Positions 55,101 to 61,509 of a DNA stretch of 64,000 nucleotides are shown here, one piece after another; the first letter of the stretch is position 1; the number at the start of each line of letters is the position of its first letter. A program made the translations under genes and the position numbers. A model generated the notes under the pieces. That model worked only from the letters and a program-made list of their open reading frames with translations. It was not told the origin of the DNA and did not search any database. The stretch covers positions 1 through 64,000 of the forward strand of contig JACRIN010000038.1 in NCBI GenBank assembly GCA_016220085.1, read 5' to 3'. The DNA comes from Planctomycetota bacterium (lineage in GTDB: Bacteria; Planctomycetota; UBA1135; GCA-002686595).

Positions 55101-55410
55101 CGTCGCGTTCGGCGGCGTCGGCGGGCGAGAGCTCGCCCGGCCCCTCCTCGAGCAGCGCCTCGTGCTTCTCGCGCCGCAAGCGGTGCCGGTGGGTCTGCAC
55201 GACGCGGTTGTGGACGACGCGCGCGATCCAGGAGCGCAGCGGCGCGGTCGACTTGCGCGGCCGCTTGATCGCGGCGAGCAGGGTCTCTTGGAAGACGTCG
55301 TTCGCGAGCTCGTCGTCGCGCGCGAGCTTCCTCGCCAACGACCGGATGAACCCTTCCTCGGCGAGGACCTCGTCGAGGGGGCTCGGCTCCTTGATCGGCT
55401 CGATTTCCAT
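52180..55410 (-). CDS. ECF-like sigma factor fused to TM helix and exported beta domains
   Basis: A single uninterrupted 1076-residue frame. Residues 10-85 are sigma region 2 (RDDELANDVFQETLLAAIKR, RSWIARVVHNRVVQTHRHRLRREK). Residues 105-165 are region 4 (VRAVEEMDEPYRSAILLRFYEDLEPREMAARLGVPVETARTRVKRAM). A TM helix at 203-220 (ATGVIAVVGCAVLLWLAL) leads to about 850 extracytoplasmic residues of repeated carboxypeptidase-regulatory-like sandwiches (VEGRAIDRFGQSLAGASVSV, VHGEVLDSDGNAVAGASLTL). The sigma part would be tethered to the membrane until released or used in place. Such fusions occur in planctomycetes. Confidence 0.88.
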   Translation of the reverse strand: MEIEPIKEPSPLDEVLAEEGFIRSLARKLARDDELANDVFQETLLAAIKRPRKSTAPLRSWIARVVHNRVVQTHRHRLRREKHEALLEEGPGELSPADAAERDGVRAHVVRAVEEMDEPYRSAILLRFYEDLEPREMAARLGVPVETARTRVKRAMALLRARLDREYGNDTPRWASSLFLWTLPDRGATLAVAESGASAVRWATGVIAVVGCAVLLWLALDRAPTRPDPVAALPAGPAPSVEVASTAGAPSAATATARAENDGPAHAPVAVRVVRRDDGSPLAGARFVFTAIDGREFERSTDDDGVASVPWPADRALALAIDATDGTLATLARLAPEARAELAGPWTIAVEGSTEVEGRAIDRFGQSLAGASVSVLALDDEDLPLRTEPPLARATADLAGTFRFDHLPRRFALQVESPERIAADVWIADLSRARRLGGLEVVLDEPAPVHGEVLDSDGNAVAGASLTLARVRGDADFRSSALEQTWFRARDEFEATSEYDGRFEFARVPRGRYQLAVSKHGLATFTRNVQAPLDGVSVRLEEAAPLAFLIVDADGKPLGDALALVRRSANSERGAARARETARADAEGRLVLDGASSGTAAWLRVEAVGHATVLAGPFDVVRGDAARTLVLDAGRELRGNVRDDLGAPFAHCVVIARASPASEELERFSIGHQNELFELARTRANSDGEFRFPELARVDIELEIRATDRAAPAHAESVSRTATHVDVRLRSDRASGVTLAGRVHARGSAALFSGFVVSALPSDTAERTSRVTVRGAEGDDRFELALGAEGEWLVHVRATGFAPWERLLPDLEPGLRVLDVELLPERSIDVHVVDVRGRPVPYATLALADADERPLAVALHAGERRSAVQVGPRGEARLVGLPASELRIHVSTPLVRDATVFELDLSRGDVGPQTLVLDGHDTELVRRWLALTVVASADETSRLRLGAPDENAPDWNGRLRVTVRDAAGQVQLALSGTLEDGRLRSDSNRLALYVQDGEDGAVDNGWLQELRPNWGAPFGREFFPSAAPLDALPIPAADAVLELELDGEVLTLALPLHAADGARVIAVTAEAAPLAR

Positions 55411-55610
55411 CGCGTGCAGGGACGGCTCTCCACGCCCCGGCTTTCCAGTATCGCCGGCTGGCGAGCCGCTGGTTCAAGTTCGCATCGGATGTCCGCGCCT
55501 GCCGGCGAAGTTCCGAGAGCCCGAGCCCCGGTCGCCGCGGGCGAGGAGGCGCGGCGGTCCGCGGCGAGGCGGTCCGCCGCTCGCCACCGGCCGGGGGGCG
55601 CCTCCGGGCC

Positions 55611-55788
55611 GCGGCCCAGCGAAGCGGGGCAGTCCGAACGATGGAGACCGCGGCCCAGCGATGCGAGGCAGTCAGAGTGAGGCAGGCCGGAGCCCAGCGA
55701 TGCGAGGCAGTCCGAGCGAAGCCGACCGAAGCCCAGCGAAGCGAGGCAGTCAGGGTGAGGCAGGCCGGAGCCCAGCGACGCGGTCCGG
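55611..55788. repeat. 39-bp tandem repeat between divergent genes, 4.5 units
   Basis: Units start at 55611, 55650, 55689, 55728 and (partial) 55767. Each contains CCCAGCGA, then GCGAGGCAGTC or GCGGGGCAGTC. Units 2 and 4 resemble each other more than units 1 and 3, so a 78-bp higher-order unit is likely. It lies between the sigma-fusion start (55410) and the Clp N-domain gene (55857), a gap of 446 bases otherwise empty. Confidence 0.85.
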
Positions 55789-55856
55789 TCGCGTCGCCAT
55801 CGCGCACCCGGCTCGGCAGCGCCTATGCTGGCGGACCCGCGGAAGGGGCCGAGCTC

Positions 55857-56441
55857 GTGTTCGAACGATTCACCGACGAAGCCAAGCTCGCCGCCCACGA
55901 GGCCCGCCACGCCGCGGTCGCCGGCCGGGCGGCGGCGGCGGACGACGTGCACCTGCTGATCGGCTGCTGCTCGGTCGAGAACGGGCGGGCGCTCGCGTGC
56001 CTCGCGCGCTGCGGCGTCGAGGGCGAGGTGCTGGTCGCGCGTTCGTGGGCGCTGTGCGAAGCTCGACCGCCGCACGAGGCCGAGAGCCGGTCGCGGACGG
56101 TCACGTTCACCCCGGCGGCGAAGCGAGTGCTGCGGCTCGCGCGCGAAGCCGCCGACGAGCTCCGGCATCGCGACATCGGCAGCGATCACCTCCTGCTCGG
56201 CGTGCTGCGCGCCGACGGCGAGGCGACCGAGCTGCTGCGCAACCTCGGGATCACCGACGAAGACCTATGCGCGGCGACGCTCGCCGAACGTCGCGCGCGC
56301 CTCGACGTCGAGGCGGCGGCCGCGCTCGAGCCGATGACCCGCGTCCTGCGCGACGCGCTCGAAGTCTGCGCGGCGGCCGGCGAGCCAGCGCTCGCCGCCG
56401 AGCTGCGCGCGTTGATCGAGTCGCTGGAGAAGCCGAAGTGA
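55857..56441 (+). CDS. Stand-alone Clp N-terminal domain protein
   Basis: 194 residues with two Clp_N repeats: VFERFTDEAKLAAHEARHAAV, DDVHLLIGCC in the first and FTPAAKRVLRLAREAADEL, IGSDHLLLGVLRADGEATELL in the second. No ATPase domain follows, so it is a free adaptor-type N-domain that would bind substrates or a Clp partner. The tail (about 150-194) is helical with ALEVCAAAGEPALAAELRALIESL, resembling the UVR-like end of some Clp-associated proteins. GTG 55857 has AAGGGG upstream. The stop overlaps the next start (GTGA). Confidence 0.82.
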   Translation: MFERFTDEAKLAAHEARHAAVAGRAAAADDVHLLIGCCSVENGRALACLARCGVEGEVLVARSWALCEARPPHEAESRSRTVTFTPAAKRVLRLAREAADELRHRDIGSDHLLLGVLRADGEATELLRNLGITDEDLCAATLAERRARLDVEAAAALEPMTRVLRDALEVCAAAGEPALAAELRALIESLEKPK

Positions 56442-56932
56442 AAACCGTGATCGAGCACGCGGCGAAGTGGGCGGTGCGAGCGCTGCTGCTCTTGGCCTTC
56501 GCCTTGACGTTCGCGTGCCAAGCGACTCGGGAGCCGGCGATGCGGCCGGCGACGTTGACCTTCGGCATCGTATGCGAGGAGGATGCGCCACCGGAGAACC
56601 GCACCGGCCCGTTCGCGTGGCGCGCCGTCGGCGGTGCGGCCGTGCACGAGCTCTACCTCGAGCGCGAGCCGTTGACCGTGCGGCCGGCGCAAGTCGTGCA
56701 GAGCACCGACCATTCCGGCATGCCGGCGGTGAGCGTCTCGTTCGCCGGCGAGGATGCCGCGCGATTCGAGGCCTTCACCGCCCGCAACGTCGATCGCACG
56801 CTGGTGATCCTGATCGACGGCGTCGTCGTCAGCGTCGCGGTCATCGCGGAGCCGCTGCCGGCCAACGTGCAGATCTCCGCAGGCTTCTCTCAGGCGCAAG
56901 TCGACGAGCTGATCGCCCGGCTGTCGCGCTGA
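56438..56932 (+). CDS. Lipoprotein resembling the SecD periplasmic head
   Basis: 164 residues with a lipobox (LAFALTFAC, Cys near 27). The middle and end match the SecD/SecDF P1 head: PAVSVSFAGEDAARFEAFTARNVDRTLVILIDGVVVSVAVIAEPL, broken by no insertion, then QISAGFSQAQVDELI. It has none of the SecD TM helices. It is coupled (GTGA) to the Clp N-domain gene, and convergent with the second sigma factor 24 bases away. Its role is not known. Confidence 0.78.
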   Translation: MKTVIEHAAKWAVRALLLLAFALTFACQATREPAMRPATLTFGIVCEEDAPPENRTGPFAWRAVGGAAVHELYLEREPLTVRPAQVVQSTDHSGMPAVSVSFAGEDAARFEAFTARNVDRTLVILIDGVVVSVAVIAEPLPANVQISAGFSQAQVDELIARLSR

Positions 56933-56956
56933 CTGCGAGTCACGCGCTCGTCGCGC

Positions 56957-57610
56957 TCAACGCGCCTCCCGCAGCACGCGCCCCGATCGAATCCAGGCCG
57001 CCTCGCGAGCGCGGCGGACCGTCTCCAAGTCGGGTGCGTGTGCGGTGGCACTCTCTCGCTCGGGCATCAACGACATCAAAGCTCCCGCCCAGGTCCTGTC
57101 GCCGCCGCAGGTGCGATCCAGACGTCGGCGCAGACGGTCGAGCCCGCGCTTCAAGCGCGTGCGGACCGTCTCGATCGGGCAACGGAGGAGCTTCGCGATG
57201 TCGCGCGGTTCGAGACCCTCGTAGTAGCGCAGCAGCAGCACGGTCCGATACGGCTCCTCGGTCGCGGCGACCGCGTCGATCACGAGCTTGCGTGCCTGCT
57301 CGCGCTCCAAGTCCTCGGTCAGCGACGGCAGGCTTTCGCCGCGAGCGTGGCCGAGCTCGCGTCGCTCGCGCCGCTCGCGCAAGCGGAACGACTGGATCGC
57401 GCGGTTGTAGGTCACGCGGGCGAGCCACGCGCGAACCGTCTCCCTCGCGCGCGGCGGATTCTGGAGCGCCGCGAGCCACGTGTCCTGCACGACGTCGTCG
57501 GCGAGGTCTTGATCGTGGACGAGCTTGCGCGCGACGGCGCGCAGGAAACGTTCGTGCTGGACGAGGTCGGCGGGCTCGGAGTCGCCGGAGGTGATCGGAC
57601 GCGAATTCAT
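56957..57610 (-). CDS. ECF-like sigma factor, short paralogue
   Basis: 217 residues. Region 2: HERFLRAVARKLVHDQDLADDVVQDTWLAAL and VRAWLARVTYNRAIQSFRLRERRER. Region 4: EEPYRTVLLLRYYEGLEPRDIAKLLRCPIETVRTRLKRGLDRL. After region 4 it has TWAGALMSLMPERES, matching RWASSLFLWTLPDRG of the sigma fusion at 52180-55410, but then stops within 30 residues. It is thus a non-tethered paralogue. A start at MGSVLEPT a few codons upstream is possible. Confidence 0.88.
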   Translation of the reverse strand: MNSRPITSGDSEPADLVQHERFLRAVARKLVHDQDLADDVVQDTWLAALQNPPRARETVRAWLARVTYNRAIQSFRLRERRERRELGHARGESLPSLTEDLEREQARKLVIDAVAATEEPYRTVLLLRYYEGLEPRDIAKLLRCPIETVRTRLKRGLDRLRRRLDRTCGGDRTWAGALMSLMPERESATAHAPDLETVRRAREAAWIRSGRVLREAR

Positions 57611-57859
57611 GGTGGGCTCGAGCACCGATCCCATTCCGCCGCCGGACCGATCGCGCGTTCGACGCCTCGCCACCGCTCCGCACGTCGGATTCCTGAGGGA
57701 TCCGTGGTGCGCACAGGTGGTGTCGGAAGCGGCCGGAATCGTTTTGACGATTCGCGAAATCCGGCGGACGAGGTGGGGACGAGCGCGGCGCGAGCGTCGT
57801 GGGACGGGCTCGGGGGACGCCGTAAGCCTGCGAACGAGACCGGTGCTACACGCTTCGGC

Positions 57860-58003
57860 TGGAACTTCCCCGCGAGCCGAATCTCGCGCGCCACGCGGAT
57901 CGCACGCGCCAGGCGGAGCGCACGTGCCGGGCGGATCGCACGCGCCGGGCAAAGGTCCGCCGCTCGGCGAAGCTCGCGCGCCGGCGTGGATTCACTCGCC
58001 GGT
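57860..58003. repeat. 18-bp tandem repeat at ABC gene end, 8 units
   Basis: Eight units, best preserved at 57896, 57914 and 57932 (CGGATCGCACGCGCCAGG and close variants). The last unit (57986-58003) covers the final codons and stop of the ABC ATPase gene on the minus strand. The rest of the 57611-57991 gap shows nothing. Confidence 0.8.
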
Positions 58004-59050
58004 CGGGTGCGGCGCGTCGGCCGGCCACACGACCACGCGTTCGCGATCGATCTTTGGCCGGAGCTCGTCGCCGACGCGCGCGGCGAACGAGCGCGGCACC
58101 AGGACGTGGACGTGAGACGCACCGAGCGCGACCAGCAGCACCCGCGTCGGACCGGTGTCCTCGACGACCTCGACGCGCGCCGCCGCGGGTCCGCCGATCG
58201 GCTCGACGTGCTCGGGTCGGACGCCGAGCGTCGCTCGGGTCGCGCTCGGCCGCGCGGCTTCGAGCAGCGGCACGCCGTCCTCCGTGCGCCACCAGCCGTC
58301 GCTCCACGTCGCGGTGAAGAGGTTGACCGGCGGCGAGCCGAGCTGGCGCGCGACCAGCGGCGACTTCGGCGCGAGGTAGATGCTCCGCGCGTCTCCGGAT
58401 TGCAGCACCTTGCCGTGCGACAGCACCGCGACGCGGTCGCCCATCGAGAGCGCCTCGGCCTGGTCGTGCGTCACGTACACCATCGGCGTCGCGAGCGAGC
58501 GCACGAGCTCGACGAGCTCGACGCGCAACGCCTCGCGCAGCTTCGCGTCGAGGTTGGAGAGCGGCTCGTCCATCAGGAAGAGCTTCGGTCGTCGGACGAT
58601 CGCGCGGCCGATCGCGACGCGCTGCATCTCGCCGCCGGAGAGGTGGCGCGCCGCGCGGTCGAGCAGGTGCGGGATGCGCAGCATCGCGGCGGCGGTTTCG
58701 ACGCGCTCGCGGAGCTCGCCTTCGCCGAGCGCGCGGCCGGGCGCGCGCAGCGGGAACGCGAGGTTCTCGCGCACCGTCCAGCTCGGGTAGAGCGAGAAGT
58801 TCTGGAACACGAGCGCGACATCGCGCTCCGCCGGCGTCGCGTGCGTCACGTCGCGTCCCGCGAAACGCACCGTGCCCGCGCCGGGCGTCTCGAGCCCGGC
58901 GATCGTGCGCAGCAGCGTCGTCTTGCCGGCGCCGGTCGGGCCCAGGACGACCAGGATCTCGCGCTCGCCGACCTCGAGCTCGATCGAGTCGAGCGCGAGG
59001 GTCGCGCCGAAGCGCTTGGTGACGCCGACGAGCTCCAGCGCCGCGTTCAC
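57992..59050 (-). CDS. Sugar-type ABC transporter ATPase (UgpC/MalK family), second of pair
   Basis: 352 residues. Walker A GPTGAGKTT, signature LSGGEMQRVAIGRA, Walker B LFLMDEPLSNLD, H-loop YVTHDQAEAL. The C-terminal about 110 residues are a MalK-type TOBE/OB region (LGVRPEHVEPIGG, VLVPRSFAARVGDEL). It would energise an importer for carbohydrates or glycerol phosphate. GTG 59050 overlaps the upstream ATPase stop (GTGA). No permease or binding-protein gene is found in the window. Confidence 0.9.
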   Translation of the reverse strand: MNAALELVGVTKRFGATLALDSIELEVGEREILVVLGPTGAGKTTLLRTIAGLETPGAGTVRFAGRDVTHATPAERDVALVFQNFSLYPSWTVRENLAFPLRAPGRALGEGELRERVETAAAMLRIPHLLDRAARHLSGGEMQRVAIGRAIVRRPKLFLMDEPLSNLDAKLREALRVELVELVRSLATPMVYVTHDQAEALSMGDRVAVLSHGKVLQSGDARSIYLAPKSPLVARQLGSPPVNLFTATWSDGWWRTEDGVPLLEAARPSATRATLGVRPEHVEPIGGPAAARVEVVEDTGPTRVLLVALGASHVHVLVPRSFAARVGDELRPKIDRERVVVWPADAPHPTGE

Positions 59051-60138
59051 GCGAGCCTCCGACCGTTCGCAGGATCGAAGAGCCGCACGTGCGCGAGGCC
59101 GAGCTCGAGCGCAACTTCCTCGCCGAGCGCGCTCGCCGAGTCGGCGTGTCCGCGCGCGACCACGCGGCCGAGCGGCGTGTCGACGTGCAGCGAGCGCGAC
59201 GAGCCGAGGTACTCGTCGACGACGACCTTGCCGCGCCAGCTCGCGGCCGGTGCGGCCGGCGCAGCGCGCGCGGACTCGGCGCGGACGAACTCTGCGCGCA
59301 CGCCGAGCGTCGCGGGACCGCTGCGCGCGCCGCGCGGCGCGGCGAGCGCGAGCTCGGCGCCCTTTGGATGGAAGCGCGGGCCGTTCGCGTGCTCGCGCAC
59401 CTCGCCCTCGACGAGATTCATGCCTGGACTGCCGACGAACCTGGCGACGAAGAGCGTCGCGGGCTCGTCGTAGACCTCGAGCGGCGGCGCGTCTTGCAGG
59501 ATCATCCCGTCCGACATCACGACGATGCGGTCGGCGAGGCGCATCGCTTCCTCTTGGTCGTGCGTGACGTAGACGGTGGTCACCTTCGACGCGAGTTGGC
59601 GCGCGCGCACGAACTCGCACATCTCGAGACGTCGATCGGAGTCGAGCGTGCCGAGCGGCTCGTCCATCAACCACGCCGCGGGCTTGCGCACCATCGCGCG
59701 CGCGAGCGCGACGCGCTGTTGGTCGCCGCCGGAGAGTTCGCGCGGACGGCGAGAGAGCAACGGAGCGAGCCCGAGCTCGCGCGCGACTTCGCGGACCATC
59801 GCTTCGCGCTCGTCGCGGGGCACACCGCTCGCTTCGAGCGGAAACCCGATGTTCTCGCCGACCGAAAGGTGCGGATAGAGCGCGTAGAACTGGAAGACGA
59901 AGCCGACATCGCGTTCGGACGGCTTCAGGTGCGTCACGTCGCGGCCCGCGAGCCGGATCGCGCCGCCGGTCGCGAGCTCGAGCCCCGCGATCATCCGCAA
60001 GGTCGTCGTCTTGCCGCAGCCCGACGGTCCGAGCAGGACGATGAACTGGCCTTCCTCGATCGCGAGGTCGACGCCTTTGACCGCGCGCGTGCCGTTCGGG
60101 TAGGTCTTCTCGACCTTTTCGAGCTCGAGGAAGCTCAC
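59047..60138 (-). CDS. Sugar-type ABC transporter ATPase (UgpC/MalK family), first of pair
   Basis: 363 residues. Walker A GPSGCGKTT, signature LSGGDQQRVALARA, Walker B WLMDEPLGTLD (Ser/Gly variation in the D-loop), H-loop YVTHDQEEAM. The C-terminal TOBE region (LGVRAEFVRAES, LGLAHVRLFDPANGRRL) follows an Ala-rich linker. Sequence differences from its downstream partner are large, so they probably form a heterodimer. The GTG start overlaps the stop of the small membrane protein upstream (GTGA). Confidence 0.9.
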   Translation of the reverse strand: MSFLELEKVEKTYPNGTRAVKGVDLAIEEGQFIVLLGPSGCGKTTTLRMIAGLELATGGAIRLAGRDVTHLKPSERDVGFVFQFYALYPHLSVGENIGFPLEASGVPRDEREAMVREVARELGLAPLLSRRPRELSGGDQQRVALARAMVRKPAAWLMDEPLGTLDSDRRLEMCEFVRARQLASKVTTVYVTHDQEEAMRLADRIVVMSDGMILQDAPPLEVYDEPATLFVARFVGSPGMNLVEGEVREHANGPRFHPKGAELALAAPRGARSGPATLGVRAEFVRAESARAAPAAPAASWRGKVVVDEYLGSSRSLHVDTPLGRVVARGHADSASALGEEVALELGLAHVRLFDPANGRRLA

Positions 60139-60338
60139 GCGTCCTCCGCGCGCGCCCGCGCAGGCAGGTGAGCGGCGACGATCTGCAGCAGCGTCGCGAC
60201 GAGCGTCACGAAGAACCCGACGCGAAAGCCGGCTTGCCACCAGGGCTGCAAGAGGATCGCGACGCCGACCGCCATGCCGAGGAGCGTGAGGCGATCGAAG
60301 CGCCCGACCCGATCTGCCCGAGGACTCGCACCGACCAT
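60135..60338 (-). CDS. Small two-helix membrane protein
   Basis: 67 residues with two TM helices (LTLLGMAVGVAILLQPWW and VGFFVTLVATLLQIVAAHL). No family is certain; small proteins like this occur at the head of sugar ABC operons. It is joined to the ATPases by GTGA overlaps, and is the first gene of the three-gene unit since 207 bases of non-coding sequence precede it. Confidence 0.7.
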   Translation of the reverse strand: MVGASPRADRVGRFDRLTLLGMAVGVAILLQPWWQAGFRVGFFVTLVATLLQIVAAHLPARARAEDA

Positions 60339-60488
60339 CGGCGCGAGAGTCTAGCGACGGCGCGGCGCCGGGCACGCTCGGACGCGCGTGCGCGCGGCGT
60401 GACGCGGTCGCGCAAGGAGAACGCCCGCCCGACCGTCGCTCGGCCTGCCTCGGCCGCGGACCCCGCGCAACTCGCACCGACCAACGAA

Positions 60489-60523
60489 ACGGCGCCGCTC
60501 CGCGCGAGGCGGGACGGCGCCGT
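60489..60523 (-). terminator. Hairpin terminator after lipoprotein gene
   Basis: ACGGCGCCG (60489-60497) and CGGCGCCGT (60515-60523) form a 9-bp stem with an inner CCGC/GGCGG extension. On the minus strand it is followed by TTTCGTTGG. It lies 23 bases past the lipoprotein stop. Confidence 0.6.
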
Positions 60524-60545
60524 GGGCGCGAGCGACGGGTCGCTC

Positions 60546-60980
60546 TCAGCCGACCAGGCTCTTGACCTTGTCGAGCAGCGGCTGGATGACCGCCATGATC
60601 TCGCCGTTCGATTGGAACTTGGCGGTGACGTCGGCGACCATCTTCTGGATCGCGGAGGTGTCGAGGTTACCGGCGAGCTTGTCCTTCATGCCGGCGAGCT
60701 GGTCGAGCTTCGGCTGGAACTTCGCGACGAGGTCCTTGGCGCCTTGGGCGTCCTTGAGGCCTTCGAGCTGCTTGCCGAGATCGGCGAACAGCGTCGACGC
60801 GTTGGTCTTCAGCGCTTCCGGCGTGAGCTTGGAGAAGTCGATGCTCTCGATCTTCGCGGCGGCTTCGTCGATGCCGGCCTTGGCTTGATCGCCGAGCGAC
60901 TTCGTGTCCGCTTCGCTCTTCGAGCAGGCGGCGAGCGGGAGGAGAATGGCGAGCGGGAGCAGAATGCGCGAGAGCTTCAT
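60546..60980 (-). CDS. Small helical lipoprotein
   Basis: 144 residues. Signal MKLSRILLPLAILLPLAAC with lipobox Cys19, then a helical, coiled-coil-like body (DQAKAGIDEAAAKIESIDFSKLTPEALK, LGKQLEGLKDAQGAKDLVAKFQPKLDQL). No enzyme motif. Lys/Ala/Glu-rich helical lipoproteins of this size are often envelope spacers; the role here is unknown. It has its own terminator and a 529-base upstream gap. Confidence 0.8.
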   Translation of the reverse strand: MKLSRILLPLAILLPLAACSKSEADTKSLGDQAKAGIDEAAAKIESIDFSKLTPEALKTNASTLFADLGKQLEGLKDAQGAKDLVAKFQPKLDQLAGMKDKLAGNLDTSAIQKMVADVTAKFQSNGEIMAVIQPLLDKVKSLVG

Positions 60981-61509
60981 GGCGAGTCCTTCGACGGGAG
61001 TTTGAACGGGGTGCGTGCGCAATGCCGAATCGGCCGCGCGGTTCGCGAGGGCGAAGAGTATCGCGATTGAAGGTGCCCGAGTCCACCAACGATTTCGTTC
61101 GCATCGTTCGGGCGCCCGAAAGTGGCATTTCCGAGTCGGAATGGGCTCCGTCGCGCCTCCACGCGGCTCGCGCGCTCGCCCCGCGTCGCGCGAGCGCTCG
61201 ACGCCAAGCGCACGCGCCCCACGTTCGGCACGCGACGTTCGGAGGGAGCGCGCGACGTATGGACACCACGCTCGCACGCGTCGAGCATCGAGCGCGAGGG
61301 AGGTCACTCGCATGCGAATGGACGCTGGCGGTCGTGGCGTCGACGGAATCGTGTGCTTTCGTCCGTGGCGCAGCTCGGCGTTTCGAGCCCGCGCCGCGCG
61401 ATGGGCGCGCGAGCCGTTCGCGCACCGTCGCCGCGACGTCCGGCACGAACGCGCGTGACGGCGCGGCGCTCGCGTGCTCGCTATCATGCCGAGCTGCACG
61501 GAGGTCGCC
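60981..61509. other. Divergent intergenic region with palindromes
   Basis: 529 bases between the lipoprotein (minus) and the exported protein (plus). It contains a perfect 14-bp palindrome TTCGGGCGCCCGAA at 61107-61120 and, seven bases on, TTCCGA-G-TCGGAA, which could be operators. Open frames there lack ribosome sites and family resemblance. Confidence 0.5.
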
